From contig NW_019091507.1 of NCBI RefSeq assembly GCF_001949145.1, positions 528,950-588,949 of the forward strand: a DNA stretch of 60,000 nt. The letters run 5' to 3'. The notes beneath the pieces were generated by a model. It was not told where the DNA came from. It saw nothing but the letters and a program-made list of their open reading frames with translations, and searched no databases. The translations under genes were made by a program, and so were the position numbers. This DNA comes from Acanthaster planci. Taxonomy: Eukaryota; Echinodermata; Asteroidea; Valvatida; Acanthasteridae. The first letter of the stretch is position 1; each line of letters begins with the position of its first letter. Shown piece after piece: positions 32,544 through 44,018 of the stretch.

Positions 32544-33929
32544 TAGCCTCCTTTCCAGCAGTTTGACCACAGCTGACCTCAGTGTGGATTGGCTCTAGCT
32601 GTAAATGGACACCTCCCGTGCAGGTCTTCTTGGTAGTTTTTTTTTTGGCTGTGTGACTGGTGAGGTGAGATCACTTGTGATAGCCAGGCAGTGGACCGCA
32701 CCTTGATGCTCTGTAGACTAGTCTGGCACCCTAGTCTGATCCCCTCCCCCCTGCTCAGTGTACAGTGTGTTTCCTTACTGGCCCTGCAAATTGGTGCGGT
32801 AAGTGATGTCTGGCTTGTGGAGTCCACGCATTAACAGGAGCGTACAAAGACAACCTGGGATCTAACCCTTCAGAGTCTAGCCTGAGGAATCTTTGTGGAA
32901 TGCAAAGCAAGTCCTTACCAGTGATCCAGGAAGAGCAGACTGGTGGAGGAGACTACATTTCTGGATTCTGTTTGTAGATGAATACGTGCACCAGTGTTCC
33001 CCATCCTATTTTGTACTACACCAATTGCCATTATCAGTTAAGTTGTTAGTCTTCATACCAGCACATTCACTGAATACAAAGGAAGAGTCCAATCTTTTCA
33101 GTGCTTTTTTCCTGTAATCTATTGGTGAAAGCAAATGTAAATGCTTTATATTGCTGTCATTTCTGTTCCAATAATTTTATGTAACTCCATCTGCTGTAGG
33201 TAAAGATTACTTAATGCATAGGTTCCATGTATATGCAGTATTCTTTCATGTCCAGTCATGATACCAAATCGTACTTGACATCCAGTGCCTATTTGGGCAG
33301 GAGGATACAACTTTTTGGGAGTTGTTTTTCCTCAAGTACAATTTTTCAGTGCACTCAAAGGGATCAGTTCATATATCACAGTGACACTTGAGGCGAGTGT
33401 CGCAACTGTAAGCTTTCAAAATTTTTCTTCTGGTAATGGAGTTATTTCTATTACCAGTGTTGGCAATCTGGACATCTGTGGCCCTTAGGAGATTATTGCA
33501 TTGCCAAAATTATGCTGTTGATTTGAGTGTGAAAGGCTGAAATGCACACAGTTACATGTATCTTCATAGAGTCGGATTAAGTCAGTCACAAGTCAATTAC
33601 TGGTCAGTCCACAAGTCAGTACGCAGTTCAGTTCAATGGTATCAGTATACGATGATGAAAGAATGTTTTGTCCAGTTCATTTAAATACATGTAGACTGTG
33701 AGTTGATTTGTGACAGAAACGACTTGTGTGCCTGTCTGTTGGTGACTTTAGCCTGACCCTATTACATCTGATATGATCAGAGTTTTGGAGTTGCATGTAT
33801 TCAGCTGAAAGTCTTAGTTTCAGGAAACTGGTCAGCCAAGAACTCTTGCATCTAATAGGCTAAGCTTCATCTTCAGCTTAATTTATTTGAATTTGAATGG
33901 TACATCTGGGGTTTTCTGGTTCAAATCCA

Positions 33930-34181
33930 GGGCCCAGTTTCATGGCTTTGCTTACAGTTAGCAGAAAAACCTCACTAACTGTGTGCAGTTACCATCGGCA
34001 GATTTCACAGGTTAACAAGGAAATTTGGCTGATGCGGTGTAAATCCTGTTGCTTAAGATTCTGTGCCAGCTCGACTAGCACAAAGTTTTTGTGCACATTT
34101 TTTTATGCTAGCGCTTTTAAGTGTGGAATGCTGATCAGGAGCACAGAATTCTGTAGTTAGCAAAGCCATGAAACTGGGACC
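33930..34181. mobile_element. 252-bp inverted-repeat (MITE-like) element
   Basis: The terminal inverted repeats are 23 bases with one mismatch: GGGCCCAGTTTCATGGCTTT at the left and AAAGCCATGAAACTGGGACC at the right. The interior has no meaningful open frame. Confidence 0.75.
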
Positions 34182-34633
34182 ACATTCATTTAAATCTGCA
34201 CTGTAAAAATTTGTCATCCATCATGGAATGCACCGCACGTTCACTTTTCCTTCGAACTTGCTGTTTTTCAAAGCTGACTGCATCCTTTGTCTTGATACAT
34301 GCCCCCCCACCCCAGCCGTGACATTTTCTTTTGTCTTTTGGATAGCAGTGGATCGTCATTCAATTTTTTCAAGAACACGTTAGTTCAGTGCCAGTTCATG
34401 AAGTTTGTTAATTCACTTTCTGTAAAGGTGGGAAAAGATTTTAAATATAATGTTTAGATGGAAAACTCATGGAAGCGACCCAGTGACATGTAATTACTGT
34501 AGAACTGGTTGGTGTGAGACCCTGAGAACATGCAGCCAAGGACGCAGACGTATGTGGTTCTTCAAGAGGAGTGTGACTGATGTCTTGCTCCCTTTTTTAT
34601 TCAAGCACATTTTTCCCCGAGATATTTGTTCAG

Positions 34634-34753
34634 AAAAATTAAGCATAGTTGCAGAAAAGTCGTACATTTCCCGAAAATTTCAAATTTGCACCCAAAAATT
34701 AAGCATAGTTGCAGAAAAGTCTTATATTTCCCGAAAATTTCAAGTTTGCACCC
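34634..34753. repeat. 60-bp tandem duplication
   Basis: Two copies in register (34634-34693 and 34694-34753) share AAAAATTAAGCATAGTTGCA and TTTCCCGAAAATTTCAA, with only a few differences. A 20-residue repeat is readable in one frame, but nothing else supports coding. Confidence 0.9.
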
Positions 34754-36615
34754 CAAAAGGTGATTAACACTCAGTTGTCTCTATCTCAGATATTTCCTAC
34801 CGCTAGAACTTCACCTTTGCAGATAGCTTTGTAGTCCTATTGCCCATGGAAGACCATTACTTTTTTGTAGTAATTTCCCAAGCATTTATCATGCTAAATT
34901 GTAACAAAACTGAAAAAAGCCTGTAATGCCTTTCTCCACTCAGAGTAGCACTGTCAAAATGTTTCATGGGAGAAGTACAAAATTGAGCGACTGGGAATTA
35001 AATTCAATCAGTCCCATCCTATTCACTGGCTGTTGGTCTTTGTTTTAATAACCACATATTTTAAACATGAATTAAAAGAACAAGAAAGCATACATGTAAT
35101 ATATGCCGCTTTGATGTATTAAGCTGCCAGTCCGGCTTCGGGTTACTGGAATCGATGGATTTTACTGTCAATGAACTTCGATTGGCCACACGAAGCTTTG
35201 ATTTACACAGCTATGAATATGTCATGTTTTTGACATCCTGAACCAAAGTACATGTAGCTGCGCTTCGCATTCATGAATGTCATTCGGCGCCACCTTTGTC
35301 ACACTCGGTGGCATGAATTTGTTGGACAGCCCACAACCAACAAAATCACATTTCATTGGCTAGGCGCTTGAGAAGTGTTGATTTTTCCCATTTTGGGCGG
35401 GGCTTAATTTTTAACTGTCTTCTTTATTTAATGTAAAAAAGATGGCACCTGAATGTCTCCAAACCCTTTGTCGGGTTAGCAAAAGCAGTTGTGATTGGTC
35501 AGAAATAAAGGTTCTGCAGTAGCCTGATTTAAGATTTTCTTGCAAATTTTAGGTATTTTTGGTACCATACTTGGCGTGTCAACATTTCCTGCGTACCTCA
35601 AATCTCAGGCAGAAAGTTCAAAGCCCGCTGACTTACCCGGCTGACATTCTTTTTACTTTAAACAAGTTGTATCCTTTTGCATGAGTAAGTTAGATTCTCT
35701 ACAAGAAACAGCAACATTACCTAATTTGGGAAATAAGTCCTTGTTTTTGTACAATATGAATGTTTAGTTAAAATCCAAATTGTGTGTTTACACTGCTATT
35801 GCTATATCTAACTTATTTTCTGGCCCTGAAAAAGATTATTTTGTAAGCCGAATATTGCACAAGTTAGCTTGAAGTGTCACATAAAGTAACTTATATTCAA
35901 GCTGGTTTTGATAAAATAACAAATGACATGTAAGCGGTAAGACTTTTGTGAGAAACAAATGGCCAGGGTTATTGTAAGAAACTTCTTAAGATGTTGATTA
36001 AACAATTAACTATGAAAACGTGAGTAAAGCTTTCGATATTCAGATTTGTTGGTTTCTTTTTAACGTGACTTTCATTGCCTTGACGACTTGGCATCGCACT
36101 ACCACTAGGGGACCGTGACGACCTGCTTTCCGGAGTTTTGCAGGTCAGGGCCAGGTATTACCACAAGGTGGCATAGCCACGGGTAGCGGATAAGTGCGGA
36201 TCTGGGCGACTTCCCGCTCCGCATTGGCGGAGCAAGCTATGCAAACTACCAACGTACCGGTACGTGTACGGACTGCTGTGCGCGCCCAGCCCGAACGTTC
36301 GTGTGCGCGTGGCCTGTCCAGTCGGAAGACCGGAAATGACGACCAGTCATAACCTGTCGCTGTGTGTAGCATAATACATGTACTGTACATCACTCATACA
36401 ACACAGGGACGTCCATGTACAGGTTATGATGGTACAAGAACTGTACTCTTCCGGGGAGGGGTTTTTTGTTATCTGTGGCGGGTCGAGCTGTAAGACCATA
36501 GAGCTGGGTTGTAGCTCTATGGTAAGACCATGGAGGAAGGACACGAAAGTACACGAGGTCAAGAGGGCATTTCGAGGATAGGATGCCACAAATCTGGCAG
36601 AGCACAAAGACCTAG

Positions 36616-36854
36616 GCTGTTTTCCAATACTGAACTTCGGCTCCGTCTCAGGCTTCAACTGTTTTTATACTAGCTGACTTTGAAGCTGTAAGCGCAGCGA
36701 TCAGTGTAATAGTGCCACAGAACATCAAATAAGACGCAAGAAAGCCAAAAATTACAGTTATCCGATGTAATCCAAACGTTTCAGGCCCACAATCGGGGAT
36801 TGGTTTTTGGAACGAAGCCTGAGACGGAGACGAATTAAGTATTGGAAAACGGCT
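36616..36854. mobile_element. 239-bp inverted-repeat (MITE-like) element
   Basis: About 40-base ends are inverted copies: GCTGTTTTCCAATACTGAA then CTCCGTCTCAGGCTT at the left; AAGCCTGAGACGGAG then TTAAGTATTGGAAAACGGCT at the right. Non-coding. Confidence 0.75.
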
Positions 36855-37000
36855 CCAGCTAGCTGGAATCACCCTGGACCCGTAAACAGGACCCCGATTA
36901 TGTATACTCCTTCGTCTGTATATCGGGTCCACTGCAGACTAGTCAATGGCATGGCCAGATGGCAGCAGCCAGCCGAAGCCAGGAAAGTCGACGCGCCCTG

Positions 37001-40000
37001 CTTTTAAGATTTCCTTACCAGCCATTGAAAAAGCCCACGTGGCGCTAGCTCTATAATTGTGGCCTACACTGTACTGAGTACAGCTGGCAACCTCCCTCCC
37101 GGCTTGTCTGTGCTAACGTTACATCAGGCGCGGCGTAGAACACGTAGAAAGGAGCTTTGAAGAGAGACCTGATTGTACACGGCACTTCTACTTCAAGTCC
37201 ATCATACCGTGAGACCACTTAATAATTCCAATTCGAAGAGGAGTTTCCTTAAATTGGCATTTAGTGGCTTTTGCATCTGAACTCTTCGGACAAAATAGAA
37301 ACTAGGGGCCATGGCTTGAAATTACTATAACCATGGAGGTATGTGATTCTACCTCCATGCTACTCACTATGGGAACTGGCCGCGGTGACTTGTGTGTAAT
37401 TTTAAGCCACAGTTCGGATATAGCCAGACTACATACATACATGTAGTCGCACTCTGCTGGGCCCTAGGCTGGCAGAGATTTAGTAGGACTGGTAGATTCA
37501 TGCCATCTCTGGGGACTTCTGTCCTACTGAAGAGGACAATTTGGTGCTAATTTGTATTCGAATTAACTTGCATGATAATGTCTGCTTAAACTTTGCGATA
37601 AATACAAGGCTTTCGAAAGTACAGTATTTTATTCATAGCTTTTGCGCTTTAAGATTAAAGCTCTTAGGCCTAATTATTAAATTTTGATGTTAACTGAACT
37701 TGAGAATCATGGTGGTTGGATATCTTTCCTTAAATTATGCTTGGTATTTTTGCTGCTCTTATTGCTGAGAAACTTGGGAAATTTCTCAGTCATAAGTGGC
37801 AGCCAAAATGTCTCACATAACAGGGAAATTCCCCTTGCTTTCAAGAGGGTAATGGCCTTTTTAAACCGAAGAAGTGTTTCAAGGTTTCAATGAATTTTGA
37901 TGGTGTGTCAGCAGTGTTCTTTATGAGTGTTCTTTATACCCGTTAGTTATGAAGAGAGGTTTAGTGGACCCCTACAATGGAGTATACCCATCATCGCGGA
38001 CCACACGATTGTGGCTATATGTGCATGTACATTGTGTGCGTCCACACCATATTCATGTACAGGTCTATCCTCGGACCAGAGTTGCGCATACATTACGATG
38101 TGTCAGCCAAAATAAAAGGGTCATTGTTGCTAACTTGTGAGCAAACTCTATTTTGGCCACAAAGAGCCTGCACTATCATTCACCTCAGTTTGTTTTGTGT
38201 TATACTCAAAAAGTTTTAGATATCAGTACCTGCATTTGCCAGTTGAAAGGAAAAGATACTGACGGTTAAGAGTTCGTAGTGAGAGGACCAAACAAAACAA
38301 CCCCCAAAAACACACAAAGTAGACGCAGCATTTTTTTGTTTTTGTTTTTTATTTAGTCAGACCCATTTTTTTTAACAAAACGTTTTCTGTATCAGGTTTT
38401 TATTGGCCATAATTCCTACCAGTTACTGTAAAGTTTAACATGAATCAAAAATCCAGTAATTTCAGTTTTTAGTATCCCTAATGGAAAACTCCTTTGAATG
38501 GAGAAACAGATGTTTTTTTGATTTAAATCCAGTGTCCAGTTTATCATAAAAGTTGTCTTAAGATATCAGACGAGCAAGAGGAAAGTTTCTGTTCCACTTC
38601 AATTGATTTATAGTCACGTGTAATATTAATTCCAGTGTATATTTTTAGGTGAACCGGTAAAAATCAAGGTTTCTTTAGCTGAATGATTTTAAGATTGGAT
38701 TCCAAAGACAACTTTTATGAAATGGCCAACCTGAAATTACGCCCATGAGGCTTGTCTCAGTATAAAAAATGTCTACATAAAAACCTCTGCCACATAAGGT
38801 GTATTGCATGCTTGCCACACAAGTTGAATTTTAAAATTTTTGTACCAAATTAAAGGATCTAAAGCTGTTTGATAATAGCCAGCACGAGTGGCTGAATTGT
38901 ACATGTTACATAGATGTATCTGATTCCAAACAGTTTCAATTATTCCTGACCCTCAGCTCAATAGTGGTTTATGATCTTGCTTAGGTCAGACGTCAGTCTG
39001 GCCTGCAGTGGACATGTACATGTATATTGGTGTGTAAAATTTATTGGTAATTGTGAAAAGCCATGGTCATAATCCCAAGATTGTCATTTCACCTTGGTGC
39101 ATTTTTGTGTACTTGCATTTTTATATGAAAATCCACAGAGAAATTTGTTTGCCTAATTAGTTTGTAAATACATGTATATTAAAATGCATGCTTTCCCAAA
39201 ATAAATGAATATATATCAAATGAATAGTTTTTATATACATAAATGTATAGAACAATAACATACATATGTGCTAGAGCCCTGAGCTACAAATGCAAGAGAA
39301 AATTTTTGTTTAATTTGAATAACTTACAAAATCTCTATTTTTGTTCAAGTACATGTACAATTTGAAAGACTAAGACACTGAGACTCACATGGCTTGAATC
39401 TTATACACAGCAAATTAACCAGAGAAGAAATGATGTGAGAAAATGTGGCAAGCATTTAAAACAAAAAATAACCTGAGTTATGGATGTTAAAATGCCTTAA
39501 CATCACGTGTGTCATGTTGTGGCAATAAAAGTGATTCTGCTGTAATTTTTAAACTCAAAAACAGATAAAATATCCCAGCATCTGGAATATCTGCATTGCT
39601 TTTATGTTGATTTATATATCCAGAATTTTGATATACCCCAGCTCTTGGGCAATGTGATACGTTAGAGTAAGGTACGAATATTTACCTCTGGGTATGTAAT
39701 CTCCCGACCCAGCTAGTGAATCGGAAGACAGAATAGTACACATTGTATTGTACTATTTCAGCAGCGTATCGCTAACCAGTGGGTCTGACATTTATGAGAT
39801 GTGCAATCTTTATCTGCACTTAAAGCCTCAATGAGCAGCTGGCAGTGAAAGTACAATTCAAGCTGTAGCAGTGTGAGAATTTTTTGTACAAAGTTTTTAT
39901 TTAACAATTTGTTTTTGTTGTTCATAAATTGTCTGGAAAGACATGATGTCTCTGAGCCCCAAAAGGATGTGCCAGTGTCATACAAGCACATTGGCCAGCT

Positions 40001-43000
40001 AGGGGAAAACACGTCAATTTAGTATTGATGTGCTGAAGTAAGTCGCCAAATTCTGCAGTAATGGAATGCAACAATGATGACCGTGTTGCTTACATTTGGG
40101 ATTGACTTTTTATGAACCCTGATTTGATGTTTCAGACCCAAATGGAAATGAATTTGAGGTTGGGATCTCCAATGAGCATGCAGACTAGGCTGGTGTTGTA
40201 ATTTAAATATGGCTTCCAGCACAAGAACAACTATTGGACTGCTGCCCATTGGTGATGCTATTGAGTCGGAAAGCTTCAATGCATTCAGGTACAAATCACC
40301 AAGCTGTTAATTTACAGAGAACACTTGGGATTTGTATGAGGTCAATCCCTATCTTATGGACAAATGCAGTAGCAAGGTCCTATTCAAAGACCTGGCTCTG
40401 GACGACCTCTGACACTAGGTGTCATAGTTGTTTCTGTATTCAGTCACACTGACTGCTGACCAATCGCACGTGAGATGTTACTGAGGAGGGCTTGCGATTG
40501 GCCAGTCAGAGCAGTGGAGTGATACACTAGATTGGTTGGATGTCCCCTCATGTCACTCAAAAGGCCAGATGTTAAAGGAGGGGGCCTTTTGAGGTGAACT
40601 GATGACGGGGAAGATGTTGGTGGCCGAGAACGGCTGTGGAGGCAAACGTGAGCAAACGGGTTGAGCAGACCCTGGGGGAAACTGAGCATTAACAGTTAAC
40701 AGCTTCTAACTGCTGATAATTTTGCAGTCACAAACTGCTGGTGGTATTCAGATGCTGTTCACTGTAACTGTGTGGGTGTTATTACAGCTTTGGAGGAAAT
40801 CAAAGATAAACATTATACTAACTGCAGATGTTACTGCAGTGTTTGAAACTGAAGATGGAATTTCAGTCACTGTTTATGAGAAACTGTTGATGTCGTTACA
40901 GTCTCATGGAAGGAAATCAGCATTAACAGCACAGTAGCCGTTGCCACTGCTGGTGCAACTGTAAACCTCTGGTGGAATTGCAGGTCTGAAGATGGAAATT
41001 TAGTTGCTGTTAATGCACATGTAACTGTTGGTGTTACTACAGTTTAAAGAAGGATTGAAGTATACAATGGACACCATAAGTCAACAGCAAGACAGCCAAC
41101 TGCGGTTGTATGGAATTGCAGTTGACCGAAGATGGAATTTTGCTGTTAACATCCTACTGCTAGCGAGGGAAAAAACAGTTCATACAATGTCCATGCAGTG
41201 GAATGATTACACTGGGAACCCAAAGAGGACAACTGTAGGAAATAATCTGAAAGATCTTGGAAAGATCTCTTACGCTACAGGTCTCTCTATGAGTTTATGT
41301 CACAGGACTAACACATGCTTGCCTGGTGCCAGAGGTGATCATTTAGGCTAGACTGGTCATGGAGACACCTGGTAGTGCAGACCAGAAATTCCAACTTGGT
41401 GGTGTGCTCGTGAAAGCAACACCTTGCCTGCCTTCCAGGTTAGAAGATGAAAAACCAACCTGGAAGATTGATGTTGTCACTGACATGTTTCTCTTGAACG
41501 TTACAAGTGGACTGATGTTACACAAGTTTGTACCACCGTTTGGAGGACAAGCATAAGATCTTAGATGCTTGATGGCCCCTTAAAATACATGGAGTCACCT
41601 CGGTGACACTGGCTGTACATTCGGGTCTTCTGAAGTTTTGGATGAGCACCGTCACAGAGGTGGTGCAATCTTCAATTACACTCTCACAAAAAGATACTGG
41701 TTCCAACTCAAACCCATAGATGGTACGTAGGTTTGGGAAACCCAGTTTCCTCTCAAAGCAGAGAAACATTTGAAGCCCTACGATGTCATCCAAAAAAAAC
41801 AGAATTTACAGCAGCCATTACTCCTGCAAGACTTGAGATGGAACTAAAGGAGCAAGATATGCACAGTTGGCTTTGTGCTGTTAGGTCAGATAAGAAAGAT
41901 CAGATAACAGAAACAAGTGATGATCGTTAAGTTAAAGGAGCAACTGCAGATGGAATCGCAGTCAAGCAATGATGGAATTTCCTTTGTGTTTATGGCTTTA
42001 AAAAGGGGAAGCTGCCAAGATACGAAACCTGATCTTGGAAAGATCTCTTTTGCTACAGTCCTGTCTATAATGTAGGGTACAGGACTGATGCATGCTAGCC
42101 AAAGGTGATCATTTAGGCTAGACTCTTCAAAGAGATGCCAGGTGGTACAGCTAGGCTATAAACTAACACTTGATGGTGTGGTTAGACGGAAAACCATCCT
42201 GAAAGACTGATTATGCTATTGGCATACTTTGATTCTTACGAACATAACAAGTCGACTAATGATACACAAGTTTGTATCACTGTTCAGAGGACAAGCATTT
42301 TGGATGCTTGATGCTACCATAAATCACAATGAGTATCATCTTGGTTACATTGGGTGTACATTGCTATTGCAAAGATGGCACGAAGGTCAACGTATGTGCC
42401 CTTAGAAAGATCTGTTCCAACAACCTACAAGGGGGTCCCGTGTTTGGGAATACCATTTTTTTGAGTAAGTACATTAAGTACACGAGGCCCATTGATATCC
42501 GCCAACAGGAAAGGTACAAGAGGCAATTTAAACTACTGTAAGACTTAAAAGATGGCATGAAGAAACAGTTATGTCATGGTAATTGGCATTTTGGTGTTGG
42601 TGACCTAACTTCTGGTCACAACTGGTGATGGATAAACTTCCCACTCAGCTAAAACAGCTATAGCTTTGGCACTGATGATGGTGTCGCAGCGAAATTACAA
42701 ACTACAGATGGAGTTACAGTGTTATTTTATTAACTGAAGACTTTCACTTTGGTTATGAAGTTATCAGTTTAGAAATGGAGCAAGCCAAAGACTAGACAGC
42801 AGAGTACAGGCTGAATCCAGTTATCCACTGGAGACACAATTGGAGCTTTGGCAACTCTTGTTGGCACGTGAGTTTCTGTTCACATGACATACTGTTGGTG
42901 TCGATTCAATTTCTTTTACATGGAAGAAAGTTGAATCACATGCGCTGTTGGAATTGCGATTCTGAATAAGGAAATACTATTTTGTTGTTGATTTTTTTCA

Positions 43001-44018
43001 TTACTTTGTGTATTAAGTTGCCTTTGAAAACCTTTGTATAAAAACTACAGCAAATGATATATGTTTATGGAAAGAGTTATCCCTTACACTGTTTTTTCAT
43101 AACCCAGCTGCAACAATTTCTGTACATGTTTACTAATTACTGTAATTATTTTAAATAACGTGTCAGTGTGTGTAACTTGGATTGTATGGTATTTTACTTC
43201 AAAAGAATTACACTCAGTATCAGATCTTTAGTGGACCAGTTGGAAAATGTCTAGAATCCTAAGAATGCAATTAGGCAACTATTGGTGTACATTCATTTTA
43301 GTAGCCTTAATTTTGTATGTGAGTGCATGTTTGGTGGTAGTGTCGCTTATAATTGTAAATGACTGATCTTAAAAATCCTGGCAAGGTGGCCTGGAGCACA
43401 TCAGAATTTTAGAAAGGCAATTGAGAAAGTTACAATTTGTGACCAAATATGCACGCACTTACTAACTAGGGTCAGTTCCTCTCCAAAGATGTTTAATTAA
43501 GATCCATTTTTTTTTTCACTAGTTAGGCGAAAGGTACAATTAGATTTGGGGATTAAAAATGCTCAAAAATATTTCATATGTATCGAACCTGACTGAAAAT
43601 CTGGGGTTGGAAGATTAATTTTATGTACCTGGTAGCCCATTTTATGGATCCATTTTTTATGTCACATCCGTAATCCGTAAGGTCAATGTGTTTAAAGTTG
43701 ATTAGACCCGCAGTGTAGAAAAATAGTGAAGTATATCTGGTAGAGGAAGAAAATCTGCCAATATGCAGTGGTAGATGATCGGGCAATAGTTGATTGTTTT
43801 CTCATAAAATTGCCATTTGTGATTAATAGGAAATTTTTGAGTTGCTGTTGACAGCAGATATACAGGCCGTTAGAGACAGGTGCTACCAGTAGTTTTGAGC
43901 ATGCAAAATTCTGAAAACTGTATGTCTGCTGCCACTAGCATCTCAAAAGTCTTCCATTACGAATGTGACATTAAGTAAACATTATTTAGAGAGGAACTGC
44001 ATTTTTGAAAAGAGAACT
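37001..44018. other. Intergenic, no gene supported
   Basis: AT-rich sequence without exons that I can recognise. The first 350 bases are richer in CpG and end in ACCATGGAG followed by GTATGTG, which could be a short first exon and donor, but no partner exon was found. A diverged tandem duplication occupies about 41250-42380. The frame at 43574-43786 (minus) is short and unrecognised. Confidence 0.45.
41250..42380. repeat. Diverged tandem duplication, period about 745-778 bp
   Basis: Landmarks recur in order: GATCTTGGAAAGATCTC (41253 and 42031), GGTGATCATTTAGGCTAGAC (41334 and 42104) and ACACAAGTTTGTA (41520 and 42264). Shorter words such as GATGGAATTNCAGT recur from about 40850 to 42720, suggesting an older repeat array. 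All reading frames are broken. Confidence 0.7.

Larger units (their letters stand above)
32544..37000. other. CUL4 3' UTR and repeat-bearing intergenic DNA
   Basis: The CUL4 3' UTR starts here. I see no clearly preferred poly(A) signal close to the stop; an AATAAA lies near 35506. The rest holds inverted-repeat elements at 33930-34181 and 36616-36854, a 60-base tandem duplication (34634-34753) and a CpG-richer stretch at about 36060-36350. No gene is supported. Confidence 0.5.

Noticed and set aside
37250-37340. Possible first exon ending ACCATGGAG followed by GTATGTG
   Set aside because: A start codon next to a donor occurs often by chance, and no downstream exon was found to join it.
43574-43786. 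70-codon minus-strand frame with protein-like composition
   Set aside because: Short, isolated, no splice partners and not recognised; kept only as a note.
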